Below, one piece after another: positions 36,592 to 48,100 of a stretch of DNA of 64,000 nucleotides. The stretch is from positions 1 through 64,000 of the forward strand of contig JAYJMM010000019.1 in assembly GCA_037349105.1 (NCBI GenBank). The letters are read 5' to 3'. This DNA is from Limnomonas spitsbergensis (taxonomy: Eukaryota > Chlorophyta > Chlorophyceae > Chlamydomonadales). Every line of letters begins with the position of its first letter. The first letter of the stretch is position 1. Made by a program: the position numbers and the translations under genes. The notes under the pieces were generated by a model. That model ran no database searches, had not been told where the DNA came from, and saw nothing but the letters and a program-made list of their open reading frames with translations.

Positions 36592-39500
36592 ATGCATGTA
36601 GAGATGACAGGCATAGATCTAAACCCCGATAGGCACCCGCACCCTGACGTCCAACGGAGGAGTGGGCGTCTGAGGGGGCTGGAGCCGGGAATAGACCTAA
36701 AAAATGCTAGTGCTGAGATTGTAGCAGAGGCCCTGTTGATAGCGGAAAAGCTGCCAGAGCCAGTAGAACCGCCTGCAGAGGATTGCAGGGTACGTGAGCC
36801 AGACCGTGTACCACCCAGAGGGGCAGGGGCGCAAGCAGATGGTGCAGTACTAGTAACACTAAAAAGCATTGGTCGAGGGGGTCCGTTGCCCGCTGGTTCC
36901 GACAGCTGTCTGAATTTCGAGCAGGGGCAGACTCAAGCGGGAACCCCAGAGTTGATCTTGGATCAAGCAACGGAAGCATCCCAGAGCTGTGACACGCGAC
37001 AGAGCAGTGCACCTGAGGCCGAGCCGCAGCAGAGCCTGCCCAGGGTGGCAAGTGTTACACAGCAGGTTGAAAAAGAGCCCAGCCAATCGGGTCTAAGGGC
37101 AGAAGTAGCCGCAGCTTCAGACAAGTTTGCAGGCTGGCATAAGACCTGCGAAGTCAAACCTCGAATAAAGACGGAGGGAGATGGGGCCAGGATTGTGCCT
37201 GCAGAGGTCAAACACGAGGAAGATGAGCCACAGCCAGCAGCAGGCAGACAGAGCTCGCATGCAGGCAAGGACAGGGAGAAACCAGCTGAGCCGGTAGGGA
37301 AGCCTTGGGCTGATCTATCCGAGGAAGAGCAGCCAGACCCAGTTCAGGAAAAGCAGGGGCAGCAGACTACAGCAGAACTGCGTCCCGTGCAGCAGCTGCA
37401 GCCGCGCAAGGCACTGGTTAGAAGAGGAGCTGGATCCACAGTCTTCGGCACACCGCTGTCCAGTTTTCCACCCAGCGTGAACAGACCTGCGCAGACGTCC
37501 AAGGAGGGATCTGGCAGCCAGAGGCAGAGAGAGCCAGAGCACTCGGAGACCGGGGGAGTCGCATGCGGAAATGAGGAGGTAGAAGGGCCGATCGGTTGGG
37601 CAGGAATTGTGCAGTGGGCAACAGACCTGTGGAAGCAAGTGTGCTCCAGGACGTTCTTGCATTTCCAGGACCAGGTCACAGCCATTGAGGAGTTCAAGGC
37701 CCATCATCTGCGGGGATGGGCAACAAAGGCCATGTTGGGTATCCCCCACACAGGTCTGGACAGGGCGCTACTGTTAGCCGCCCTTGGACAGGTATCCAAG
37801 GGAAGGACGGGACACGAAGCAGCCAGGGCTGTTAAAGCCTTCGCAGACGAATGGTGCAAAGAGGTCACAGGAGACCAGGAGGAACCTGGGTCAGAACCAG
37901 AGGATGAGGAGGACCAGGTGTGGGAAGGATTTGAAACAGGGGTGCAGCGGCCTGAGGGGATCAGGGAGGTGCAAAGGTGGCAGCAGCAGGCAAGAGCCGC
38001 GCCAACACCAACACTCAGATTTGCAGCCTTCGAGGTCAGCAGCGAGCCCAGCCTCAGAGGACGGCCAAGGGGCAGGGAAGCACCCAGAGCCAGCAGTCCA
38101 GCCGCCAGCGAAAGGGCGGAATTGACTAGCCAATCACTTGCCAGAATGGCAGAGCAAAGCACAGCGACACGCAGAGCAAGCAGGCAAGAGTCTTATGAGT
38201 TGCTGCGCATAGTCGAGGACAAAGAGAACGCATACCAGGAAACCCAGGTGGATTACATCAAGGAATTCCTGAGGAACAGGCAGCCAGGCGCGGCAAGAGG
38301 AGCTAGGAGGAATGAGCCTGCAGGCAGCGCACAGAGCAGTGGCCCAAAAATACAGGAGACCAAAGAGGAAACACAGTCTGATTCCTACGCCAGGAATTAC
38401 ACAGGCGGGACGCAGCCAGGTCGGCAGAGCCGGGAGCCGCCCAGGGGGCTGGCATACTCCAGGGAACAACCTCACCAGCATAGCCAAGAGCCGCCCAGAG
38501 GACAGGCAGAGGGCAGGGAACAGCCAAGCCAGCAGAGCCAGGAGCAATTAAGGGGACCAGCGGAACGCAGCAGAGGTGTGCGGCAGGAATGGCAAGACCA
38601 GGAGCTGCCCCGGGGACAGGCAGAGCCCGGCAGAGCACAGCCGTGGAGACCTGGATCTGACAGCAGACCAAGCAGAAGCGAACTAGAACGACCGCCACCC
38701 GAAGGAAGTAGAGGCTCGGCAGGCAGAGCGGGCAGACAGCCATCACGAGACGCTCACGATCATGATGAGGATTATAACAGACATGACAGGTATCAGTCAG
38801 GCCGCAGCCCATCGAGGGGCGGCAGTGGAGGACCTAGGTCGCGGTCAGGATCAGTAGATTCGGGACCAGGGGGAGCGGACAGACGCAGGCCAGGAGCCAG
38901 ACAGGAGTCCAGCGACCAGGAAATGAAAAGGCTCGATCGGGAGCAGGCGAGGGTGAACCTGCAGCTGCAGCAACAGATGGTATTGCAGCTGGCAGGGGTA
39001 GCCAAGGTAGCCAAGATCCCAGCCATCCAAGGCAACGTACAAGTCCTGGATATGTCACACCCAGGAGCGGTTGCAGCCAGAAAGTATTGCCAGGCGTGTG
39101 GGTACTGGGGATCGCACAACAGGTTGGCAATGTCAGATGACCAACCAGCATTGGCCGTGGTGGCAGGTGAAATAGCTGGATCATGCCAGTCGCCGTCAGC
39201 TATGACGTTGCTGATCAAGTCGCTGGTCAAGCTGTGGGACAGCAAGCCTGCCAGCATGAGGCCGCTGATGGCAGCCATCAGGGCAGCGCCCCACGCAGGA
39301 AACAGAATTGCCAGAGAGGTGGAGCGGATCGGACAGCAGTGGATAGCCCCAGCGGAGCAGCAGGGTTGCGAAGCTTCGCTACTCACGTTGTGGATCAGGG
39401 TGGTCCAGGAGGAAGTGGGAAAGCCAACTTCAGAGGAGAGGACGGCCATCACCAACCTCAGGCTAGGAGTAAAAACTACTCTAGACCCGGACGTCAAGCC

Positions 39501-40623
39501 AGAGGAGACGGTGGAAGCATTTGCTCACAGAGTACTGACAACGGCAGAGTTGCTGCAGATCTCAAGGGATGCAGTAGATCACTTCGGCAGAAGCCACTCG
39601 GTCTCGCGCATGTTCCATGACGGACTCCCAGCGGTTGCTAGAGCCAAGCTGAGCAAGTTCGTTATGACGGTGCCAGGGTATCTCAGCATGAGCGATGAAG
39701 ACCAAATCGCAGTACTCACGCAGCAGGTGGTGCTGTGGGAGAGGTTTGCCCTGGAAATGGGTGACCTGGGAGGTACCGGCTTCAGGCAGATAACCAACAG
39801 CGGGCCTGGCCAGGGAGAGGCACAGCCCAACAGGGGCAGGAGAGAGAGAGCAGGACAGTGGGAGATGCGAACACGCCTTGATGGACTTGTGCACCCCACA
39901 GGCTCAGCAGCAGTACCACAGGCGCGGATGGATGGTAAACCCAGAGGAGTTACCTGGGTGGACCAAGCAGGGGCGGCAAATTACAACGCTGAGGGTGGCT
40001 CAAGCGCAGCCAAGGCATGCTACCAGTGCGGTAGTACGTCGCACCTAGCCAGGGATTGCAGGGCGCCCAGGGCCAGGGATGAGCGCAGACCTATGCCCCT
40101 GGTTACAGACATCACACCTGGACCGGCCAGACAGCCGCAACAGCAGTATCCGCAGCAACAGCAGTATCCGCAGCAACAGCAGTATCCCCTGCCGCCAAGG
40201 CCGCAGCAGGGACAGGCGGCAGGCAGGCCGTATGACAGGAATCAGAACAACAGACAGTATCCTAGGCCTGGGCCTGGCCAGGGAGGTCAGGCGCAGCAGG
40301 CAGCCCACGTGTCGCATCTCAGCAATGCAACGGGGCAGGCTGAGCCAGAGGGATGGCACCAGACCATGGCAGAGATGCTCAGCGAGTCCGTAGCACTCAT
40401 GACGCAGGTTGGGCTGGTACCCAAGCCTGCAGGTTTCAAGCAGGCAGTTCATAACGCCCGTCCTAAGTCGTTTTTGCCAGAACCTTTGCAGGAGGAGGAA
40501 CCAGTACCAGGATTCACGGTACAACCCTCCAGGAAGGGAGCAAAGAGGCTGGTATTGAGTAAACTAGCTGACGATATGTCTGACATCCGCCTACAGGTGT
40601 TCAAGTTGAACGAGCGGCTCTGA
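36592..40623 (+). CDS. gag: ORF1: very long Gag-like structural protein
   Basis: Predicted 1343-aa retrotransposon Gag, which would package element RNA into cytoplasmic particles. I start at the first ATG (36592); the frame is open from a GTG at 36553 after an in-frame TAG. Residues 1-600 are acidic, Q/P/E-rich and probably disordered. About 607-770 is an Arg/Ser/Glu-rich region with degenerate repeats (REPPRG, REQPHQ, QSQE). About 800-1060 is helix-prone and capsid-like. A CCHC zinc knuckle, CYQCGSTSHLARDC, lies at 1143-1156, followed by a Q/P/Y repeat (about 1183-1207). A lone CxxC (CQAC, from 833) precedes the capsid-like part. It ends with TGA at 40621, and the same frame stays open into ORF2. 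Typical gypsy Gag is 300-500 aa, so this one is exceptionally long. The zinc knuckle and position make Gag likely; capsid homology is inferred. Confidence 0.8.
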   Translation: MHVEMTGIDLNPDRHPHPDVQRRSGRLRGLEPGIDLKNASAEIVAEALLIAEKLPEPVEPPAEDCRVREPDRVPPRGAGAQADGAVLVTLKSIGRGGPLPAGSDSCLNFEQGQTQAGTPELILDQATEASQSCDTRQSSAPEAEPQQSLPRVASVTQQVEKEPSQSGLRAEVAAASDKFAGWHKTCEVKPRIKTEGDGARIVPAEVKHEEDEPQPAAGRQSSHAGKDREKPAEPVGKPWADLSEEEQPDPVQEKQGQQTTAELRPVQQLQPRKALVRRGAGSTVFGTPLSSFPPSVNRPAQTSKEGSGSQRQREPEHSETGGVACGNEEVEGPIGWAGIVQWATDLWKQVCSRTFLHFQDQVTAIEEFKAHHLRGWATKAMLGIPHTGLDRALLLAALGQVSKGRTGHEAARAVKAFADEWCKEVTGDQEEPGSEPEDEEDQVWEGFETGVQRPEGIREVQRWQQQARAAPTPTLRFAAFEVSSEPSLRGRPRGREAPRASSPAASERAELTSQSLARMAEQSTATRRASRQESYELLRIVEDKENAYQETQVDYIKEFLRNRQPGAARGARRNEPAGSAQSSGPKIQETKEETQSDSYARNYTGGTQPGRQSREPPRGLAYSREQPHQHSQEPPRGQAEGREQPSQQSQEQLRGPAERSRGVRQEWQDQELPRGQAEPGRAQPWRPGSDSRPSRSELERPPPEGSRGSAGRAGRQPSRDAHDHDEDYNRHDRYQSGRSPSRGGSGGPRSRSGSVDSGPGGADRRRPGARQESSDQEMKRLDREQARVNLQLQQQMVLQLAGVAKVAKIPAIQGNVQVLDMSHPGAVAARKYCQACGYWGSHNRLAMSDDQPALAVVAGEIAGSCQSPSAMTLLIKSLVKLWDSKPASMRPLMAAIRAAPHAGNRIAREVERIGQQWIAPAEQQGCEASLLTLWIRVVQEEVGKPTSEERTAITNLRLGVKTTLDPDVKPEETVEAFAHRVLTTAELLQISRDAVDHFGRSHSVSRMFHDGLPAVARAKLSKFVMTVPGYLSMSDEDQIAVLTQQVVLWERFALEMGDLGGTGFRQITNSGPGQGEAQPNRGRRERAGQWEMRTRLDGLVHPTGSAAVPQARMDGKPRGVTWVDQAGAANYNAEGGSSAAKACYQCGSTSHLARDCRAPRARDERRPMPLVTDITPGPARQPQQQYPQQQQYPQQQQYPLPPRPQQGQAAGRPYDRNQNNRQYPRPGPGQGGQAQQAAHVSHLSNATGQAEPEGWHQTMAEMLSESVALMTQVGLVPKPAGFKQAVHNARPKSFLPEPLQEEEPVPGFTVQPSRKGAKRLVLSKLADDMSDIRLQVFKLNERL

Positions 40624-40641
40624 GCGCTGTCGTTCACCACG

Positions 40642-41725
40642 ATGCCCATGGGAGGAGACAGCACCGGCCACAGGGGTGAGACTAGTAACACCAGGCCAGA
40701 GGGTAGAACGGTGACGGCTGCACCCAAGCTGCAGTATTTCAAAAATGACAGAAGCAACCTGGAGCAGTGTGTGGGACTTATGGTCAATGGTAAGGTCCTG
40801 GTGGCTCAGAAAGCACTCATGGACTCCGCATGCACGTGCCATGTCATCACTGTCAATATTGCAGAGCAATTAGTTGCAATGGGGGCGGAGCTGGTGCGTA
40901 CAGACGAGAAGATTCGTACCACAGACAATGCAGGGGCAGATCTGTATGGAGTACTGTTCATTTATGTGGTGTATGGATACGGAGGGCCCAATGCCATTAT
41001 GGAGCCCACGGTGGTCAGGGTCGTTAAGACACCACCGGATGCATATGAGCACTTGGTAGGGAACCCAGAGTTCCTCAAGTATAACGGGGTCTTAGAGGCA
41101 GCAGGAAGGCTGACCTTACGGCCCAGAGAGGGCCCACAGAGAGTGCAAGGGGTCAAGGACCTTACGCTGCCACTACTGCGGGCATCTCCGGCAGGGGGGT
41201 ACCAGGCAGCAGCAGTGGCATGGGCAGGAATTCAGTGTGGATTCGCAGAAAGAGAGGGGTGGCCAGCTGCAACAGTTGAAACAGAGCACGAACCGCTCTT
41301 ACAGCATTCCATGGCCACACGCGCAGGTACCGCTATGAGGGCCGAACAGGGCGCAGGACCCAGCAGCGAGCCAAACCCCAGGCTACAAAGGCGCAGGCCG
41401 GTGCCAGTCGAAGCAGCAGTGGAAGAGACCGCCACACCAACCGCAGAGGAGATGGCAAGAGCGCGCAGAGCCGCGGAACTCTCTGACGTTGAGAAAAGGG
41501 CGGTCAGGGACTTCATGCCAGCATGCCCCGCCTACCCGTGCGCCTTGTGCGGAAAACCAGACAAGCACGCGGTGGAAGAGTGTGAGAGGAGGATTCAGGA
41601 CTTTTCGCGGACACCCGAAACAGCGCTTGCGGTGCAGGCAGGGCCGCCTACAGCGCAGAGGAGGGGATACGGCACAGCTGCAGCCGATAGAGCTGCACAG
41701 GCAACTTCAACGCGCAGCAGGGGAG

Positions 41726-41759
<34 letters not shown>

Positions 41760-44700
41760 GCAGCAGCTGCAAAAGCAACCGCAGGTGGCAGGGCCTAGAG
41801 TGCAGCAGGCCAGCGACGGCAAGGGTAGGCAGGCGCAACAGCAGCAGGGGCAAGGAAAGCCAGGGGCAGCAAGGGCCCCCGCGCAATCAGCCAGCAACAG
41901 CGAAGATGAGGCGCAGGAAGCAGAGGAGGAGGAAGATTGCAGCGTAGAGAAGGTTCCAGAGCCAGGGACCAGCCCACAAGACAGGCAAATCAACAGGCTG
42001 GCAGGGCAAGTCAACGGGCTGAAAAAGGCCCTAAGATGGAGAGAGCGGCAAATGTGGAAGCAGTCAGCGGAATTTGTGGATTACCTGAAAGGCCAGCTGG
42101 CCGGGTGGAAGGTCATCACGGATGGTCAGCAGGTCATGACAACGGTCCAGCGAGAGTACATCCTGCGGGCAGATGAGCTGAAAGGGCTGCAGGAGGCCCT
42201 GGGACTACAGCACTTGGGGGGCCCGCCAAACCACGGGCAGCCGCTTCCATTCGAAACAGACCCAGAGTTGGCGGGGTGCGTCAGGGCAATGTTGGCGACT
42301 CCGTCCCCGCTACGAGACGTGGACAGCGAGCATTCCGGCATGGAGGAGCCGAAGAAGCGCAGTCCTTCTAGCAGCGACGAGAGCGGCTCAGGGGACAGAA
42401 GGCTACGACGGCGCAACAGAAGCGCGCAAAGGGCCATCAGTGAGGAGCGCCAAGGGGCGGTGCCAACGCCGGCAGCCAGGACCCAGCGGCAGGGCGCAGG
42501 GAGGCGCAGCAACAGCGAGGAAAGGAGCAGGGACCGCAGACAGCGGTCACCATGCAGGGACCAGCCCAGGGGCAGATCCAGGGAACGGCACCATGCTGAG
42601 GTTGCCAGGCCTTACAGGCAGGGGCAGGAGCACCAGAGAGGCCCAGGCCCCGGGCCGACAAACAGAACCCTGGCAGAGGGCAGCGGGGCGGCAGAGCCTA
42701 GGCGTCACCTGGGACCGCGCCATGGTGGATTGTGCTTCAAGTGCAATCAGCCGGGGCACTTTGCCAACGAGTGCACCAACCCGGAGCAGGCCGGGCTGAC
42801 AGGCGACAGGCCAGGGGCACCTGCAGGCCCAGCGCGGGGCTATGGAACCTGGGGCCCAGGCAGGGGCCAGGGGATGCCCATGGAGAGCAGGCGCAGGACC
42901 TTCGATACTGCCATGGGAACTCCCAGTGCAAGGGACTTCCAGCAGGGGGCAGCAGGCCCCAGCGCGTGGCCAGAACCGCCAGCGCGACAGGAACCACCGG
43001 AGGGCGAGCAACCAAGGTGGGAGGGGACAGGAGGCCACACGTGCTTCATGACAGGCCACATGGAAATTAGCCAGGACAGAGATGCCTACCAGGCTGAGGT
43101 CAGTCAGGCAGGACCAGTTCAGGTGGCCCCTCAGAGGGTGCCAGAAGGGCAGGTAGCCAGTCAGGTAAGCCACTGGGCGATGGCTGTAGAGGCGTTAGCC
43201 ATGAACCATTATGGGACTATGCCTGCAGGGTCGGCCAGATCCGTAGCACATGCGTTGGAGTTCTTGAAGGATCTCCAGAGGAGGGGGTGCCCAGCTCCGT
43301 GTGTAGGATGGCCAAATCTGATGCAGAGGTTCCTAGACAGGGAATGGGACAAGTATGATGAGCAGTGGGATGAGTTTGAGAGACGCGAGCGGGAGGCAGT
43401 ACCCCAGCACGACGTAGACGGGTGGGATACCGATTCAGGATCCAACCTTTCAGCAGGCAGATATGAGCCTCAGGAACCCTCGCCCTTGCATGAAAGAGAG
43501 TTTGGCGTGTTATGTCCAGGTACCCCGGAGGGCAATCAAGACACAGGCAGAGGGGTAGCGGGAGCAGCCGCCGAGACAGAGGAGCCACACAGAGCGGGGT
43601 CGCGACTCCCAGCGGCCAGAGGGACCGCAGCAGGGAGCCAGCTGGACGCTCGGGCGGGGCCCGTTAGGACCCATAAAGGCACCAGCTCTCGGTGCAATGC
43701 TTGGGGAGAAATCGACGAGGACGAAGAGACACAGCACGGCAGCGAGAGGGAAGGGAGGTCTGACGCAAGGGGCGAGGACAGGCAGCTTGACCAGTCCTTC
43801 AGCAGAGACAGGTCCTACAGCAGAGAACGCATCTACATACAGCCGTTCCCGCAGTCGCTGCCAGCAGGCGAGCCCTTTGTGCAGTACTTCCGCCTGGGGG
43901 AAGAGATGCCAGAGGCGTCCACCTCCGGGGCCATGCTGACTATGCCAGGGGAGTGCAGGGACGGGCCATGTCGGTTGCAGAACCATAGGCTCCTGGACGG
44001 CGGAGAGCAGACATGTGTTGACAGGGCAGCAGCCATGCAGGCAGTTGCCAGGATGATTTTCCCGTGGGTCGCAGTGACAGCTGTCATGCTGGGCGCTGCG
44101 CTCAAAGGATACATCCTGCCCAGCACAAATATAGCAGATTACATGCAGAGGGGATGGTCGCGGCACCCCATCTATGCACACTGCGTTAGCGAGATGGTGA
44201 GTCTCGCCATTGCAGCAGGCATCACAGCGGTGGATGCAGCATGCTGGGCGCACCCAGACATGCCAGACATTGCGCCAGCCGAGGGGATGTGGCAGGGCGC
44301 GCAGCCAGGATTCATGCGCACACCGTGGGCGATGGATTGTGTCCGTGAGCTGATGGGGCACCCAGCCCTCAGAGACCGCGCATTTTATGTGCCAGTCCAA
44401 GCCATGGGCGAGTTCGAGAGATTTGTGGAAACAACAGAGCAGGCCCCAGTGAGGGCAGGGCTGTGTCACCTAGGCAGGCCAGGGCGGTGTGAGGCGACCA
44501 TAGAGGCGTCCATCGTCATCCCCAGGACGGTCGCAGGACAAGCAGTGCCGTGGGGGCCAGCGCCAGGGGACGCCAGGGCAGCCATTCCAGTCCAGCAGCT
44601 AGTAACTTACTACTATGAGGAGATGGCTGATGAGGAGTTGCCCGTTTCATCGGCATGGATCCACATGCACGCGACTCACGATGATATGCCCGTCTACCTG

Positions 44701-45129
44701 TTTGCAAGGCACCAGCAGGACGTGGCAGTCACTAAGTGCGCGTCAGTAGACGAGGCGGAGTTCCATGCCTATACCTACGCTAGGGGAGCAGACCCGACAG
44801 TGTGGACGCTCATGCTAATGGCGCTGCAGAGGGTCCTGCTCCCAGGACAGCGATCAGCGGCCATGCGGCATGTGTGGGGCGTAGAGGATCAGTGGGCGCC
44901 TACAGAGGTAACAGCCTGTCCAACATGGCCTTACGGACCCCAGCAGTCGCCAGCATCAGGAGCCATGTGGGAAGGAGAGGAAGAGCTGGCGAGCTCGCCG
45001 TTCGCAGTAGAACGCCTGGCAGCATATGTGCACCAGTGGGTGCGTCAGGAGCGGAGGGCGTGGCACGACAACATGGCCAGCAGCGTGCTGCCCTATTGGC
45101 AGGCTGACGTCATAACGACGCAGTTGTAA
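40642..45129 (+). CDS. ORF2: retropepsin-like protease, second zinc knuckle, unknown C-terminal domain
   Basis: 1495 aa from ATG 40642, in the same frame as ORF1 and only 18 nt after its stop. Near the N-terminus ALMDSACTCHVI places Asp61 in a retropepsin-like active site, with Ser-Ala where DTG/DSG is usual. HLVGNPEFL farther on resembles the family's second conserved strand. Expected role: cleavage of the polyprotein. A 13-Gln run begins at about residue 363. A basic, R/S-rich region leads to a second CCHC knuckle, CFKCNQPGHFANEC, at 698-711. From about 1105 to the end a better-folded region of ~390 aa begins with Cys-rich CRDGPC and includes a hydrophobic stretch (IFPWVAVTAVMLGAAL). I do not recognise it. 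Stop TAA at 45127; the frame continues open into ORF3. Confidence 0.75.
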
Positions 45130-45144
45130 GCGCACCCAGCAGGG

Positions 45145-48100
45145 GTGCGCACGCTGCACCCTCTGTTCAGAGGAGCAGGGGAAGTAGGCATCGAGGAGGA
45201 GTTGGAGGACTTGAGGAACCAGCCGAGTAGGGGACATGGGCCGGTGGGCAGGCGAGGCGCCGATGCAGAGGAGCCAGCGGCAGCCACCGACGGCCCTGTC
45301 CAGGATGAGGAGCCGGAATGGACCCTGGTGGCATTTGTAACATTTGGGGCGGCAGCAGCCTCATGGGAGCTGCTGGAGTATGTGGACGACTTGGGGGTAT
45401 CAGCACTGGAGGCTGAGCCTAGGGGACGGGCAGAGCCCCATGCGCCCCTGGACAGTGTCAGCACACCGCCCACGGAGGACTCAGACAGCAGGATCCCAGA
45501 GCTCAGCGACAACGTTTCAGAGGGCCCACCACCACTGGTTGAGATCACCGAGTCAGATGAGGAGTGGCACGAGGCAGGAGCCAGGCCCTCGGACCAGGAT
45601 AGCGTCACCAGAGCAGAGGCTCGGGATGCAGAGGGCAACTACGTGCCAGCAGACAGCGGCCCAGGACCAGGAAGTCCAAGGTACGGCATGGTGGGAGAGC
45701 TGCCACAGCTGAGGCGCGCGTGGATGCGCGGCGTCTTTCAGGAGCAGGCAGCAATGAAAGAGCGCAGAAGCAGGAGGGCCGCTATAGAGCTTGGTAACGG
45801 AATCACGCTGGAGGAAGAGGCAAACCAGGTCACAGCGGGGATCAGCCTTCAGCAGGCAGCAGACCAGCGCGCTCACAGGCCCGAGGAGGCAGCAGCAGAC
45901 AAGAAGAGCAACGGGCGCCCAGGATACCCACAGATCCGCCAGCCAGCACAGACAGCGGCACAGGGGCCTTGGGGTGACCCAGCAGAGTACAGCACGGGAC
46001 GCTGGGTTGCAGTGCTCAGGAACTTTGTAGATCAGCTGGACGTGCTACGAAGGCAGGAAATGGGGCAGCAAGAGGCGGGCCAGGAGGCTAGCCTGCTGTT
46101 CCGACTTAAGATGCTACCACAGCCCGATCCGGACCCCAGGATGGGAGGTTACAGCAGGGCGGTCAGGGAGCTACAGGAGGAGCTGACGGAGAGAGTATCA
46201 GCCCTCTACACGGGGAGAGCAGAAGGAACGGACACCCAACAGCCGTCGGACAGCCGCAGCAGACAAGCCCAAACCGGCAGGGGCGAGGACCTCGCCAGCA
46301 GGGTTGCGGGCGCGCAGGAAACCATACGACGGAGCTGTGGGCAAGATGAGCCCGCGGGTGCAAGCAGTAGTAAGGCTGTGCAGCGCGCCAACCACAGGCA
46401 GGAGAGAACGGCACAGTACAGCACAGGACAGATCCCAGGAGCAGGGCCAGAAAGGGCCAGTGCAATTTGGGCTGACACTGCCGAGTTGCAAGGAAAGAAT
46501 TCTAAGAAGGCCAGGAGACGCGCAGGAAAGGCGCAGAGGGCGGCCGCGGACAGGAACCGTGGCAGCAGACCAGGAATGGACTGCCCAGCCCTGCCACTCA
46601 GGATCAGCCAGGTAGACCTGGAGATCACGTGGGCCAGAGGACAGCAGCCGCCAGCGCAGAGTGCAGAGCCATGCGTTCAGCCCGCAGAACAGTTACCGCA
46701 GCAACCCATGAGGAAGATGACAGCGTGCAGAGGACTCCTCACCTGTACAGCAATTAAGGGGATCCTGACGGGGACGCTCCAGCTGATACTGGTGTGGCTC
46801 ATGCTGTCGGTGTGTGTGCCGGGGGCGCGAGCTACCGGGCAGGGAGTGCGAGGAGGAGGATTTACAGCAGGCCAAGGTGCTTTTGTGTCTGGAAAGGAGG
46901 CAGCAGCAAAGCTGTCGTCTGGATGGTTACGCCCACAAGCAGTCAGCCCCATGGGGGCCGCCAGCAGGAGGGGTGCATGCAGCCAGCAGGAGAGATGGCA
47001 CAGCGGCAACACCACTGGCGGGGAGGAGCTGCCCGCGGAGGACGACCCGCAGGCGGCTGTGGTGATCGACATGTTCCAGCCGGGGGGAGTAGTGGAGCCA
47101 CCTGCAGAGTACGTCAAGACCAAGGAGGGATGGCTGCTGGGCAAGCACCCCGACTTCACTGCGGAGCAGCAGGAGAGCCTGGAGCAGAGCCTCAGGGATC
47201 GCCAAGGAGCATTCGCTTACTCCATGGAGGATCTACCAGGCTACTGCGGCACGCAGGGTGAGTTTACACTGGCTTTAGAAGACGAGGTCAGTTCGTGCTT
47301 TCAGAAGTCCAGGGATATGCCACCGCCTAAAGCAGCAATTTTTAAGGAAAAGTGTCAGCCGATGATTGAGGCAGTTATCATAGTCAAGGTGCCCCAGGGG
47401 GGGCCTATCAAGTTTGCGGCCAACTCAGTAGTAGCAGCCAAAAAGAGTGCTGAGACTGGGGAGTGGACAGACCATCGAATAGCGCACGATATGCGCAGGT
47501 TAAACTTGCGTACAGCCAAGCAGGAATTTGCCATCCCCAGGATGGAGACTATTTTTCAGAACCTGGGCACTGCCAAGATATTCAGCAAGGTTGATCTCCG
47601 GTCGGGGTTCATGCAGATCCCTATAAAGGTCGAGGACCAGCCTAAGACAGCTTTCTGGATGGGACCTGAGCTGTGGATGTACACAAAGCTCAATTTCGGT
47701 CTGCGCAACGGGCCTCCTTTCTTTCAGCGTATGATGGAAGAAGAGATTGCCAGGGCAGGCCTGAGTGCGTTCTGCGTAGCATTCATTGACGATTTGCTAG
47801 TGTACAGTGACACACCGGCAGAACACATCAGGCATGTGGAGCTGATGTTGGACATGCTCCACAATGTAGGATTAAGGGCGCACCCCGACAAGTCCCTGTT
47901 TGGGTGTGCAACAGTAGAGTACCTGGGTCACAATGTGTCGGCCCAGGGGCTCACGCCGCACGCTGCTAAGATAGCAGCAGTTATGGCGCTGCCAGAGCCT
48001 GCATCGGTGAAAAACATTCAGGAGGTCATGGGATTCTTGAATTTCTACCGGTGCTACGTCCCGGACTTCTCGAAAAAGGCAGCATGCATCAACGCATTGC

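Noticed and set aside
41728..41775. Poly-Gln run in ORF2 as an assembly artefact or disease-type expansion
   Set aside because: Mixed CAG/CAA codons inside an open frame with similar Q-rich stretches nearby; an ordinary low-complexity tract.
44040..44120. Envelope gene in the giant element
   Set aside because: A single hydrophobic segment within ORF2, upstream of the RT. An env would lie after integrase, where there is only a 0.7-kb untranslated region.
43510..44469. 319-codon - strand ORF opposite ORF2, and similar antisense ORFs across 36.5-52 kb
   Set aside because: Shadows of the GC-rich sense coding sequence; no recognisable domain.
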